A stretch of DNA of 34,795 nucleotides, taken from contig NZ_FOVT01000029.1 of the NCBI RefSeq assembly GCF_900115245.1, forward strand, positions 1 to 34,795. The letters run 5' to 3'. Positions 6,890 through 15,388 of this stretch are shown here, piece by piece; positions within the stretch are counted from its first letter, which is position 1, and every line of letters begins with the position of its first letter. The notes below the pieces were generated by a model. It searched no databases. It saw only the letters and a list, made by a program, of their open reading frames with translations, and was not told where the DNA came from. This DNA comes from Mesorhizobium sp. NFR06. Its GTDB lineage: Bacteria; Pseudomonadota; Alphaproteobacteria; Rhizobiales; Rhizobiaceae. The position numbers and the translations under genes are program-made.

Positions 6890-8857
6890 TCAGCTGACGA
6901 TGCGCAGGTTCGACAACTCGTTGCCGATCTCCTTGAAGTCGTCCGACAGCGTCGCGCCGGTCGAGTTCCAGAACAGCTTCTCCGGCTTGCTCGGATCGGT
7001 CGGATCCTTGCGGAAACGCGAGTCCGATGCGCAGGCCTTGAGGGCGGCCATTGCCTTCTTTTCGTCGGTCTTGGTGTCGACCAGATCGAGCGAGACGGTC
7101 ATCACTATGACCCCGGCAGCTTTGGCGTTGGCGCAAAGTGTCTGCATGTTCTCGTCAAGCGCTGCCGTATAGTTGCTGTCTGTATAGGTGGTCTTCGGAA
7201 CGCCACTGCTCGTGTTCATGAACAGGCGCGTGACGCTGCCTGAGCCGGGGTAGGTTAGCCCAGTATATCCGTAAGCTGCGTATGTGGACCGGTTGTTGGC
7301 ATAGCCGGCATCGCTGACCGCGCTATAGGTATTGGCGCCGTCGGTCAGGACGATAACGACCTTGTCGTTGCCCTTTTCTGTATTCGGTCGCCCTTCGGTG
7401 AAAGGCTCATTGCTGGACACGGTTCGCCAGCCCCAGGCGAGGCCTTCCGGCACGTTGGTGTTGCCGGTCGGCGCCATGTCGTCGATGGCGTCGTCCAGCT
7501 CCTGCTTTTCCGCTGCCACCGTCACATCTTTAAGCGGGGTGATCGGACTGGTGGTGCAGGCTGCATTCGGACCGTCGCCGGCGCTCGCCGAAGCCGAGCC
7601 ATAGGGCTTCACCAGAAAGTATTTGCGCATGTCGGACTGGCGCTGCGACGCCGTCGGGTTGGACGAGTACGGCCAGTCTGCCCACCAGTTGTTGCTGTAA
7701 CCATAGCTTGCGCTGGAGACGTCACTGACGCCGTCGCGATTGAAGTCGCGCCACAATGTGCCGGCCTCGTCGGGTGCGAACATCGGCACGAAAAGCGTAG
7801 CGGGATTGGCGGTCGTCGGCGTCGTGTCGTCGTCATTGTATGGATATGGCCTGGCCTCCACGCATCCCTGCCAACTCGCGTAGCGGCTGGTGGTGTAGAC
7901 GTATGTCGGGGACGGGGTGACCCAATGGCCTTTGCTACAGGTGCCGTCCTTCTTGGTCACGTCGCAGACATACTGCTTCGGAGGCTGCACCGTTTCGCGG
8001 TCGGACTCCACGGTCATGTCGGAGTAGAGGCTGAAACGAGTGAGGGCCTGACCCTTGGTGTCTCCCCAGCCGTCGCCGCGTTTGTACCATATCCCGCCGA
8101 CCTTCTCAGCATACTTGTTGGGATCGTTGGCGGCGGTCATTGTAGACCAGTCGAAATCCTCGTGGTGGATCGGCGAGATGCCGTTCAGATCCATCCACGT
8201 ATCCTGATCATGTGCCGGGCCAATATTGACAGAGGCGGAGAACGGAACCAGCGAAAACTGTACTGGTTTGCTGACCTGTTTCATCTGCTGGGCCTGCGCG
8301 GCCAGCGTGTCGACTAGTTGCTTGGCCGCGTTCTTCAGTAGATCGATACGTCTCTGGCCGGTCCCGGAGCCGAGCGTTGACATCGAGCCGGAATTGTCGA
8401 GCACCAGCGCGACTTCGAGCGTGTCCTTCAGCCGGATTTCGGATGTCGCAACGACGTTGACGTCGGTCGCGCCGACAGTATTGCCGAGCAGCATGGCGGC
8501 TGCCGGAAGAAAATAGGGGTGATACTTAAGCGTCGCCTGCATTTTCAGCGTGCCGCCGCCGGTATTGTTATTCGGTAAGGTGACCGTCAGGCTCGTGTTG
8601 GTGGGAAGCACATGTCTGAGATTGGCTTCGAAGAAATCCTTGGCGTATGTCTTTACAGCATCGTCACTTGCGCCGGAGACGATCTGCTGTGCCGTCGCGA
8701 TGCCGGCGGCATCGAGGGCGTTAAGCGTCTCCTGCCGCTCCCGCACCAGCTCGGTATAGTCGACCGCCAGCGCCACGCCGCCCATCAGCGGCACCATGGT
8801 GATGACCGTCATCAAGGCGTAGTTTCCCCGCCTGTCGTGAAAAAAATCGCGGATCAT
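6890..8857 (-). CDS. TadG-like pilus-assembly protein with von Willebrand A domain (paralog 1)
   Basis: The protein has 655 residues from the ATG at 8857, with GGGGG nine bases upstream. A TTG at 8875 in frame is a weaker option. The layout is the same as in the downstream paralog: HDRRGNYALMTVITMVPLMG as TadE/G-type anchor, MIDAS motif DNSGSM at 154-159, an aromatic and Cys-containing insert, then TNVPEGLAWGWRTVSS, VVIVLTDGANTY, and an identical RFRKDPTDPSKP segment near the end. Both proteins probably face the periplasm and bind a divalent metal. This is the first gene of a two-gene unit. Operator-like boxes lie 35-73 bp upstream. The pair clearly arose by tandem duplication, but the inserts have diverged. 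Confidence 0.9.
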   Translation of the reverse strand: MIRDFFHDRRGNYALMTVITMVPLMGGVALAVDYTELVRERQETLNALDAAGIATAQQIVSGASDDAVKTYAKDFFEANLRHVLPTNTSLTVTLPNNNTGGGTLKMQATLKYHPYFLPAAAMLLGNTVGATDVNVVATSEIRLKDTLEVALVLDNSGSMSTLGSGTGQRRIDLLKNAAKQLVDTLAAQAQQMKQVSKPVQFSLVPFSASVNIGPAHDQDTWMDLNGISPIHHEDFDWSTMTAANDPNKYAEKVGGIWYKRGDGWGDTKGQALTRFSLYSDMTVESDRETVQPPKQYVCDVTKKDGTCSKGHWVTPSPTYVYTTSRYASWQGCVEARPYPYNDDDTTPTTANPATLFVPMFAPDEAGTLWRDFNRDGVSDVSSASYGYSNNWWADWPYSSNPTASQRQSDMRKYFLVKPYGSASASAGDGPNAACTTSPITPLKDVTVAAEKQELDDAIDDMAPTGNTNVPEGLAWGWRTVSSNEPFTEGRPNTEKGNDKVVIVLTDGANTYSAVSDAGYANNRSTYAAYGYTGLTYPGSGSVTRLFMNTSSGVPKTTYTDSNYTAALDENMQTLCANAKAAGVIVMTVSLDLVDTKTDEKKAMAALKACASDSRFRKDPTDPSKPEKLFWNSTGATLSDDFKEIGNELSNLRIVS

Positions 8858-8891
8858 TGTGTTTACCCCCGCCAAGGATCCTATGATTACG

Positions 8892-8930
8892 TACGACTAT
8901 GGTCGTAGTTGGCCTACCACCATGGTCATA
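8892..8930. promoter_or_regulatory. Operator-like twin boxes upstream of the TadG-like pair
   Basis: A perfect inverted repeat TACGAC-TATG-GTCGTA occupies 8892-8907, and an 8-bp palindrome ACCATGGT occupies 8919-8926. The two share a direct repeat: ACTATGGTCGTA (8896-8907) and ACCATGGTCATA (8919-8930), 10 of 12 bases identical and 23 bp apart, about two helical turns. They lie 35-73 bp before the ATG of the first TadG-like gene. This is what a dimer-binding operator looks like, but the regulator is unknown. Confidence 0.45.
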
Positions 8931-9139
8931 AACTGTTGAATTTCAGCTTGCGCGAAACAATCAAGAACGCACCTCCTGTTTGACGGCGCGTTAACCTTGT
9001 GCTTCCGGAGCGGGTGAGATCGCGGCTTCGTGCGCGGCGATCGGGAAAGCTCGTGACAGGACGAAACGCTTCGGTTATGCGGGACCGGCCGCGGCGGACC
9101 GTCTGTTGCGGCCTGCCAGGATCAAATCAGGGATACGGC

Positions 9140-9988
9140 ATGGCGGCTTCGCCCGACATCATTGCTTCGCTCGACGATCTGGCGGGGCGCTACGCCGCCA
9201 TCCTGTGCGACGTGTGGGGCGTCGTGCACAATGGCGAATGGCATTTTCCGCCCGCGGCCGCGGCACTCGCAAAGGCGCGCGCGGCCAATGTGCCTGTCGT
9301 GCTGATCACCAACTCGCCGCGTCGCAGCGCCGACGTCGTTGCTCAGATGAAAATCATCGGCGTTCCTGCCGATGGCTTCGACCGGGTCGTTACGTCCGGC
9401 GACGTCACGCGCGACCTGATCGCCGATGGCCCGAGGAAGATCTTCCATATCGGCCCCGACCGCGATTTCACGCTCTATGACGGGCTCGACGTCGATCTCG
9501 TCGAGGAATTCGAGGCCTCGGGCATTGTCTGCACCGGGCTCTATGACGACGAGGTGGAAAAGCCCGCCGACTATGCCGTATTGCTCAAGCGGCTGCGTGC
9601 CCGCGATCTGCCGTTCATTTGCGCCAATCCGGACATCCTCGTCGAGCGCGGCGAGCGCACCATCTGGTGCGCCGGGGCCCTGGCGCGCGACTATGCCCAG
9701 CTTGGCGGCCGCACGCTGATTGCCGGCAAGCCTTTCGCGCCGATCTACGATGTCGCCATGAAGGAGGTCGCAGGCCTGCTTGGCCGCGCCGTCGAGCGCA
9801 GCGAGGTTCTCGCCATCGGCGACGGCATGATGACCGACGTCAAGGGCGCGGCCGACAATGGCTTTGACGTGCTCTATGTCTCCGGCGGCATCCACGCGCG
9901 CGAGCACGGCGACGATCCCGCGAGGCTGGCGGGCTTTCTCGAAAAGCACGGCTACCGGCCGGTCGCCGTCATTCCGCGTCTGCAATAG
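9140..9988 (+). CDS. HAD-superfamily class IIA hydrolase (TIGR01459-like)
   Basis: The protein has 282 residues from the ATG at 9140 (AGGG upstream). The same frame is open farther upstream but shows no protein-like pattern. It has the HAD motifs: I, ILCDVWGVVHNG with the nucleophile Asp24; II, VLITNSPRRS; and IV, AIGDGMMTDVKGA with Asp228 and Asp233 for magnesium. The lysine of the third motif is probably in AGKPFAPIY. The cap is of the NagD/class IIA type. These enzymes remove phosphate from small phosphorylated metabolites; the substrate of this alphaproteobacterial subgroup is not known to me. It precedes ribF by 32 bp on the same strand, so the two are probably co-transcribed. Confidence 0.92.
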   Translation: MAASPDIIASLDDLAGRYAAILCDVWGVVHNGEWHFPPAAAALAKARAANVPVVLITNSPRRSADVVAQMKIIGVPADGFDRVVTSGDVTRDLIADGPRKIFHIGPDRDFTLYDGLDVDLVEEFEASGIVCTGLYDDEVEKPADYAVLLKRLRARDLPFICANPDILVERGERTIWCAGALARDYAQLGGRTLIAGKPFAPIYDVAMKEVAGLLGRAVERSEVLAIGDGMMTDVKGAADNGFDVLYVSGGIHAREHGDDPARLAGFLEKHGYRPVAVIPRLQ

Positions 9989-10020
9989 GTTGATAGTCTG
10001 GCCATGACGGGCGCCTCGAC

Positions 10021-11004
10021 ATGACGCAAGCCTTCGAACGTCTTTCCACCGCCGCGCCGCTGCCCGCGCATCTGCGCGGCGGCGTCGTGGCGATCGGCAA
10101 TTTCGACGGCGTCCATCGCGGCCACCAGGCCGTGCTGGAGCGTGCGCTGGCTGAAGCCCGCCGCAACGGCGTGCCCGCTCTGGTGCTCACATTCGAGCCT
10201 CATCCGCGTAAGGTGTTCCAGCCGCAGGTGCCGCTCTTCGTGCTGACGCCGCCGCCGATGAAGGCGCGGCTCCTGGCCGGCCTTGGCTTCGCCGCTTTGG
10301 TCGAGCAGCCGTTCACGCGCGATTTCGCCTCGCTCTCGGCCGAGGCGTTCGTCACCGACGTGCTGGAGAAGACCCTCGGCATCAGCCACGCCGTCACCGG
10401 GTTCGATTTCCATTTCGGCAAGGACCGTCAGGGCGGTCCGGCTTTTCTGATGGCGGCGGGAGAACGCCACGGCTTCGGAGTGACGCTGGTCGACGCCTTC
10501 CGCGACGAAGGCGCCGAGGTGGTCTCGTCGAGCCGCATCCGGGGGCTGCTTGCCGAGGGCAAGGTGGAGGAGGCAGCCGGACTGCTCGGCTATCGCTTCA
10601 CCGTCGAGGCCGAAGTGATCGGCGGCCAGCAGCTTGGCCGCACCCTCGGCTTCCCGACCGCCAACATGCGGCTTTCGCCGGAGGCGGCCTTGAAGGAAGG
10701 CATTTACGCCGTCCGCTTCCGTCGCGCCGATGGCACGCTTCACGATGGCGTCGCCAGCTTCGGCCGCCGCCCGACCGTCGACGACAACGGCGCGCCGCTG
10801 CTCGAAACCTACGTTTTCGATTTTTCCGGCGATCTCTATGGCGAGACCTGCCAGGTGTCGTTCTTCGGCTTCCTGCGCGCGGAGCTCAAATTCGACGGCC
10901 TCGACGCGCTGGTGGCGCAGATGAAAAACGACGAAGCCGAGGCGAGGGCGCTGCTGGCGGGCGTACGCCCGCTCTCGCAACTGGACGCCGACATCGCGTT
11001 CTGA
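10021..11004 (+). CDS. ribF: Bifunctional riboflavin kinase / FAD synthetase
   Basis: The protein has 327 residues, the usual size. The N-terminal nucleotidyltransferase domain shows AIGNFDGVHRGHQ (24-36) with the HxxH-type ATP-binding signature, LTFEPHPRKVF, and SSSRIRGLL near its end. The C-terminal riboflavin kinase domain begins around residue 195 with GRTLGFPTANM and includes the ...ASFGRRPTVDD segment. The enzyme phosphorylates riboflavin to FMN and adenylates FMN to FAD in the cytosol. It follows the HAD hydrolase by 32 bp and is convergent with the HdeD-family gene, whose stop lies 13 bp away. Confidence 0.96.
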   Translation: MTQAFERLSTAAPLPAHLRGGVVAIGNFDGVHRGHQAVLERALAEARRNGVPALVLTFEPHPRKVFQPQVPLFVLTPPPMKARLLAGLGFAALVEQPFTRDFASLSAEAFVTDVLEKTLGISHAVTGFDFHFGKDRQGGPAFLMAAGERHGFGVTLVDAFRDEGAEVVSSSRIRGLLAEGKVEEAAGLLGYRFTVEAEVIGGQQLGRTLGFPTANMRLSPEAALKEGIYAVRFRRADGTLHDGVASFGRRPTVDDNGAPLLETYVFDFSGDLYGETCQVSFFGFLRAELKFDGLDALVAQMKNDEAEARALLAGVRPLSQLDADIAF

Positions 11005-11017
11005 TCGTCCGTTGCTG

Positions 11018-11570
11018 CTATCGCTTCAGCGCCAGGCCGATGGCAATGAAGCTCCAGCCTTGGAAGACAAGGTCGATGGCCAGGAAGATGCCCAGCACCC
11101 AAAGGCTGTTGACCGGCCAGCCCATGGCGATCATCAGCCCGAGCAGGGTGGTGATGATGGCGGTCGCAAGCAGCCATCCCCAACCTTGCTCCGGCCGGTG
11201 GTTGAAGGCGACCCAGGCTCTCAGCAGCCCCGAGGCGACGAGCGCGATCGCGAGCAGCAGCGTCAGCACCGCCGAGGCGAGCAGCGGGTTGTCGAAGGCG
11301 AAGAAACCGGAGCGCGTAGAGCAGGCCGCTCAGCAGCCAGTAGAAGAACCGTCCCCATGTCTTGACGCCGAAGGCATGTATGATCTCGATGGCGCCGGCC
11401 ATCAGCATCAGCCAGCCGACGACATAGACCGAGGCGACGGTGGCGATGAACAGATTGCCGAAGGCGATGCCGCCGAAGATCAAAAGCAGCACGCCAAGCG
11501 CCACGAACCATCCCCATTTGTCGCGCGTCTGGCCAATTGCGTCTTTCAGGGTGTCGCCTTGCAAGGTCAT
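11018..11570 (-). pseudogene. HdeD-family (DUF308) membrane protein, frameshifted
   Basis: The ATG at 11570 opens MTLQGDTLKDAIGQ, WGWFVALGVLLLIFGGIAFG and further membrane helices to LLSGLLYAL. The frame then shifts near 11308-11312. In another frame the family sequence resumes as GFFAFDNPLLASAVLTLLLA and runs through two more helices to GLALKR and a stop at 11018. Restoring two bases (CTCCGG to CTCGCCGG) gives an uninterrupted 184-residue protein with about six helices, the normal HdeD/DUF308 size. HdeD proteins are inner-membrane proteins linked to acid resistance in enterics; the alphaproteobacterial role is uncertain. A sequencing error is a serious alternative to true inactivation. Confidence 0.8.
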
Positions 11571-11693
11571 GAGATGTCTCTACCTCGGATAGAGCCGCGC
11601 CGCTTGCGGCTGAAGGGAAGGGTAATCCTGATGATCTGATGCGTCCAGCGAGCAGCGCGGCGGAGCGAAGCGCGAGCTGCTGTGCTTAGCCGG

Positions 11694-13136
11694 CTATTTG
11701 TGAAGCGGTGAAACGCTCCTGGCCTGGACTTCGTCCGTGAACGGCGCAAGCGTTGCCTCCAGCGTTTCCCGGCCAGCCTGCTCCCAGCTTCGCGGCACGA
11801 ACTCTCCGGCGCTTGCCTCGTATGACGCGCGGGCGACGGGATCGGTGATCCACTGGCGCATCGCGCTCTCCCACGCATCGATGTCGAGCGGATCGAGGCA
11901 GAGCCCGAACGGTCCGACCACTTCGGCAATCGCGCCGCCGGTCGAGGCGATAAGGGCCTTGCCGTAGGCCAGCGCCTCGACCGGCGGCAACCCGTATCCT
12001 TCATAGAGCGACGGGTAAACGCAGAACGCGCTGTTCAGGTAGAGGAGGGACAGCGTCCCGTCATCGACGTTGTCGAGATGGATAAGGCTCGTGCCATAGT
12101 CGGGATGGCTGTGAAGCTTCGCCAGGATCCCATCGACCATCCAGCCGCTGCGTCCGACGAAAACCAGCTTCATGCCGCTTTGGGCGACCGTCCCGTCCAC
12201 AACGAGGCGCCGCCAGACATCCATGAGCAGCGAATGGTTCTTGCGCGGTTCGATGGTGGAAACGAACAGGATAAAGCGACCCGCTTGGAGTCCGTCCGAC
12301 AGGCGGCCGCCAGCCTTCGATTTGCGGGCTCTGTCGCAGCCGAGCGGGACATGTTGCAACTCCGGCAGGCGGATGCCGAACTTGGCGGCATACTCCTCGA
12401 CATCGGCCGTGACGCGCCTCGACGTCAGGATGAAGCGGTCCGCCAGCCCGAACGCCAGATTCACATAGTCCGTGAATCTCTTGACGTCATGGGGCCTGTA
12501 CCATTCGGAAAACTGGATCGGAATGATGTCGTTCAGCAGCACGGTCAGCTTTGCGCCGGCCGAGCGGCACTCGCGCGAAATGACTTCGATATCGGTATGC
12601 GCCCAGTCATTGTTCATCAGAAGCAGATGGTCGCCGGACGCCAGTCTGTACCTTTCGCCGGCCACCGTCCGCAGCGGCACGATCCGGACGCGTGAACCGT
12701 CGTCGCGAGCGACCAGCCGTCGCTCGTTGCCCTTCATCAGACGGTTCTCGATCCGCTCGAGGAAATGCAGAAAACCGCTGCCGGGATTGCGCCGGCCGAA
12801 CGCGCCGATTTCCGTTATCAGGACGCGGCGCACTTTTAATGTCGCCATAAGCGACTGCCGCGCCCAGCTCGGCCAGCGATCGTAAAAGCGCATCTTGATG
12901 CGGGCCGGGTCCGGGTAAAAACTCATGTCGCAAGAAATGTCGCCGGCGATGATCTCCGCAGCCATTTCCGGCGAAACATGTCTGAGGACCCGCTCGACCG
13001 GGTCGAACACTGTGAACGCCACCTCGGAGGCCTTGAACGCGGCTGCCGCTGCTGCATAGCGGCGTTGCACGCGAACCAGGCCGACCGGAGGGCCGAGCCA
13101 GCGCGCCATGCTCGTGAGATCGACGACAAGCCGCAT
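11694..13136 (-). CDS. Glycosyltransferase, GT4-like (GT-B fold)
   Basis: The protein has 480 residues. It begins MRLVVDLTSMARWLG, as in mannosyltransferase-like proteins of rhizobial polysaccharide clusters. The C-terminal GT-B half is clear: RFILFVSTIEPRKNHSLLMD, then MKLVFVGRSGWM, and the donor-site pattern PSLYEGYGLPPVEALAYGKA with the E-x7-E pair (EGYGLPPVE). Such enzymes move a sugar from a nucleotide-sugar to a growing glycan on the cytosolic face of the membrane. Sugar and acceptor cannot be read. It follows a family-2 glycosyltransferase by 13 bp and is the last gene of the three-gene minus-strand run. Confidence 0.93.
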   Translation of the reverse strand: MRLVVDLTSMARWLGPPVGLVRVQRRYAAAAAAFKASEVAFTVFDPVERVLRHVSPEMAAEIIAGDISCDMSFYPDPARIKMRFYDRWPSWARQSLMATLKVRRVLITEIGAFGRRNPGSGFLHFLERIENRLMKGNERRLVARDDGSRVRIVPLRTVAGERYRLASGDHLLLMNNDWAHTDIEVISRECRSAGAKLTVLLNDIIPIQFSEWYRPHDVKRFTDYVNLAFGLADRFILTSRRVTADVEEYAAKFGIRLPELQHVPLGCDRARKSKAGGRLSDGLQAGRFILFVSTIEPRKNHSLLMDVWRRLVVDGTVAQSGMKLVFVGRSGWMVDGILAKLHSHPDYGTSLIHLDNVDDGTLSLLYLNSAFCVYPSLYEGYGLPPVEALAYGKALIASTGGAIAEVVGPFGLCLDPLDIDAWESAMRQWITDPVARASYEASAGEFVPRSWEQAGRETLEATLAPFTDEVQARSVSPLHK

Positions 13137-13149
13137 CAGTTTTGTCTCA

Positions 13150-14145
13150 TCAATTGGGCCGCGCCTTTGCGGGGCGCGCGGTCATCCTGCGCCAGGCCAA
13201 TCGAGGTCCTAGCGCCAGCGTCTTGAACGAGGGGGTGCCGACAGCCGCGAGGAACAGCAGCTTGCAAGTGATAGCCAGGGGTATGCCCGCGGTTCGCAAC
13301 AGCAACTCGACGTCGCGTCTTTCCTGGCTGGTGACATTGACACGCGTGGCGGCGCGCCATGCCAGAAAGGCTCCGATAGCCTGGGCGGGCCGGCCGTCCG
13401 CGTCGAATGGCTCGGCGCCCACGCGGCGCAACTGCGCCGACTGTCTGGCGAGCGCCGCGGCGGCCTTTTGCTGATCCTCCTTCACGCGCGATATCTGCCC
13501 CGGGTGAGAGCGCAATTTGACCAGCCGCGCATCCATGTTGGCCAGTTTTCCGGTCTCGGAAAGCCGTAGCCACAGATCGTAGTCCTCGGCATAGGTGAAT
13601 GCGCGACGGTAGCCTCCCGCGCGCCGGACGGCCTCGGTCCGCAACATCACCGTCGGATGAAGCATGGGATTGTGCCTGGCGAGCGCGTCCCGCAACTGTT
13701 CGTTGCCGACGGGAACGTCCAGCGGCCCCAGCGTTTTTCCGTCCCGGTCGATCTGCATTCCCGCCGTGCCGAGCAACTGCAGATCGGGATCGGCGTCGAA
13801 ACATGCCACCTGCCGGCGCAACCTGTCGGGCATCGAGACGTCGTCGCAATCCATGCGCGCCACAAGAGGCGCCCGCGCGAGCGAAATCCCCATATTGAGG
13901 GCATCGACGATCCCCGTGCCGCGGTTGGCGACGACGTTGACACGGCCATCGCGTTCGCCGAGCGACGTCGCGATCGCGGCGCTGTTGTCGCAAGATCCAT
14001 CGTCGATGACGATGACTTCGATATCCGCCAGGTCCTGGTCGAGCATGCTCTGCAAGGCTTCGCCGAGATACCGCGCGCCGTCCCTCACCGGAATGATCAC
14101 ACTTACTGTCGGCAATATGGACCTTCCTTGCGAGGATCGAGGCAT
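13150..14145 (-). CDS. Glycosyltransferase family 2
   Basis: The protein has 331 residues from the ATG at 14145. The frame is open to 14256, but the extra residues would overlap the upstream gene and look non-coding. No strong ribosome binding site is seen at 14145, so the start is uncertain. The product has the GT-A hallmarks: PTVSVIIPVRDGARYLGEAL, VIVIDDGSCDNS, LVARMDCDDVSMPDRLRRQV with a DxDD metal site, and AEDYDLWLRLSETG, the catalytic-base region. A hydrophobic stretch near the C-terminus (LLFLAAVGT) may touch the membrane. Family members add sugars to polysaccharide precursors. It lies between two other glycan genes on the same strand. Confidence 0.92.
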   Translation of the reverse strand: MPRSSQGRSILPTVSVIIPVRDGARYLGEALQSMLDQDLADIEVIVIDDGSCDNSAAIATSLGERDGRVNVVANRGTGIVDALNMGISLARAPLVARMDCDDVSMPDRLRRQVACFDADPDLQLLGTAGMQIDRDGKTLGPLDVPVGNEQLRDALARHNPMLHPTVMLRTEAVRRAGGYRRAFTYAEDYDLWLRLSETGKLANMDARLVKLRSHPGQISRVKEDQQKAAAALARQSAQLRRVGAEPFDADGRPAQAIGAFLAWRAATRVNVTSQERRDVELLLRTAGIPLAITCKLLFLAAVGTPSFKTLALGPRLAWRRMTARPAKARPN

Positions 14146-14218
14146 GACCGAATGATTGTTGATTGGCCGAATTCGGTACTGGCGGCCCAGGTGCAAAGTT
14201 CCATCTTTGTCTCGACTG

Positions 14219-15112
14219 TCAACCTCCTTGTCGCGCCGACCTGGGCGAGGCCTCAAGAGCGGGTTCCAGCAATCGTAGAACCGCTGCGCGTTTCTTCGCC
14301 TTCAGCGACAGGTCGCCGTCGAGGCCGACTTCATGAAGCCAGCTGCCGCGCCATTCGCAGTAGGCCTGCCTGAGTTCAACCCCGGGCAATGCCGCGAATG
14401 CGGTTATCGGCCGTTGCGGCACCGTGCTCGGGTCCACACCCCGGTAGAGCACTTCCCAGTTGGCTCCGCCGGTATCGAGGCCGGCAAACCAGTCGAGCCC
14501 GAAATCGAGCGGCTCGCGGCCGACGGCGTCGAAACGAAAGAAACAATAGCCTGCCCACAAATACCACCGGGCGCCCGCCCAGCGCAGGTCGCCGTAAAAT
14601 GCCGCGTCCTCGAGAGGTTCGAACGGATCGCATGGTTGCGTCGGGAAAAGATCCTGATCCAGAAAGCCGAACGCGGCCGGCGCGGCGGGCTTCAGAACAT
14701 TGTGCCACATCCAGTTGAGCGCCGCGCCGTGCGACCGGCTCGGATTTCTGACGGTCCATGGATTGGCCGGCAGCCTGACATAGGCAGCGCCATGGGCCGC
14801 GCATACCTGCCTGTTCTCGCGCGCGGAGGCTTCGCTGATGCTGTTGTCGGCCACGATGTGGAGGTCGTGACGAACAAGTCCGTTCGTCAGCCGTAACTGC
14901 AGATCCAGGCACTGGGCATCGCCGAAGGCGGCGGTCAGCAGGACATTGCGCCCTCGGGCGGCATCGCGGATGTCCGCAATGGCGCCGTCCCTGACCGGCT
15001 GGCGCAGGAACCCGCGGTCGATTTTCCGATAACGGGCACTCTTGATGGCATGTGTCAGCGGCTGCAGCCTCAGCCATTGCCGCCAGTCATACTCACGCAG
15101 GGCTTTTGGCAC
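14219..15112 (-). CDS. Putative glycosyltransferase-like protein in the polysaccharide cluster
   Basis: The protein has 297 residues. No ATG is available near the start; GTG at 15112 is the only reasonable initiation codon before an in-frame stop upstream. I do not recognise a named family with certainty. RNVLLTAAFGDAQCLDLQLR, RHDLHIVADNSIS and FGFLDQDLFP (a DxD-like triad after a hydrophobic strand) suggest a GT-A-type nucleotide-sugar fold. A later aromatic region (RWAGARWYLWAGYCFFRFDA) is unusual. The context supports a glycan role: family-2 and GT4 genes follow on the same strand and a WaaG-like gene is divergent, 276 bp away. Function is inferred mainly from fold hints and neighbours. 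Confidence 0.7.
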   Translation of the reverse strand: MPKALREYDWRQWLRLQPLTHAIKSARYRKIDRGFLRQPVRDGAIADIRDAARGRNVLLTAAFGDAQCLDLQLRLTNGLVRHDLHIVADNSISEASARENRQVCAAHGAAYVRLPANPWTVRNPSRSHGAALNWMWHNVLKPAAPAAFGFLDQDLFPTQPCDPFEPLEDAAFYGDLRWAGARWYLWAGYCFFRFDAVGREPLDFGLDWFAGLDTGGANWEVLYRGVDPSTVPQRPITAFAALPGVELRQAYCEWRGSWLHEVGLDGDLSLKAKKRAAVLRLLEPALEASPRSARQGG

Positions 15113-15388
15113 GGATACGCAGCTTTCAGTCGAGTTCGGCCTGGCAGCCGCGATCGGCCCGTGGAATTTTCATGAGCGCGCGCGCTCCGGCTGGTCTTGG
15201 AGAAAATGCTCGAATGCGACGTCATCCAAGTCTCTTGATAACCGGCTATATACAGCATATTCGTGGTTTCAACACGACCGACATTTAACCGCCCTGCCTT
15301 GTTTGTTTGAATGGAGAAGTCTGCGGCGCGACCGGAGAGCCTCTCTGCGTCGATCTGACTTGGGTAAGACGGCGCTCCGGAAAATGCG

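Noticed and set aside
4546..6897. A very long open frame (783 codons) on the plus strand opposite the second TadG-like gene
   Set aside because: It is antisense to a clear vWA protein, has no domain-like sequence, is rich in Arg/His/Val/Gly as expected from reversed GC-rich codons, and runs through the intergenic palindrome.
4871..8857. Possible complete Tad pilus locus
   Set aside because: Only TadG-like proteins are present; no CpaA-F, RcpA or pilin gene lies in the window.
9140..9988. NagD (UMP/GMP phosphatase) as a specific name for the HAD hydrolase
   Set aside because: The class IIA fold is clear, but the sequence fits a separate alphaproteobacterial subgroup with unknown substrate, so no symbol was given.
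15230..15270. Promoter for the WaaG-like gene (TTGATA with TATTCG 17 bases later)
   Set aside because: The -10 match is poor and the region is not otherwise informative; too weak to list.
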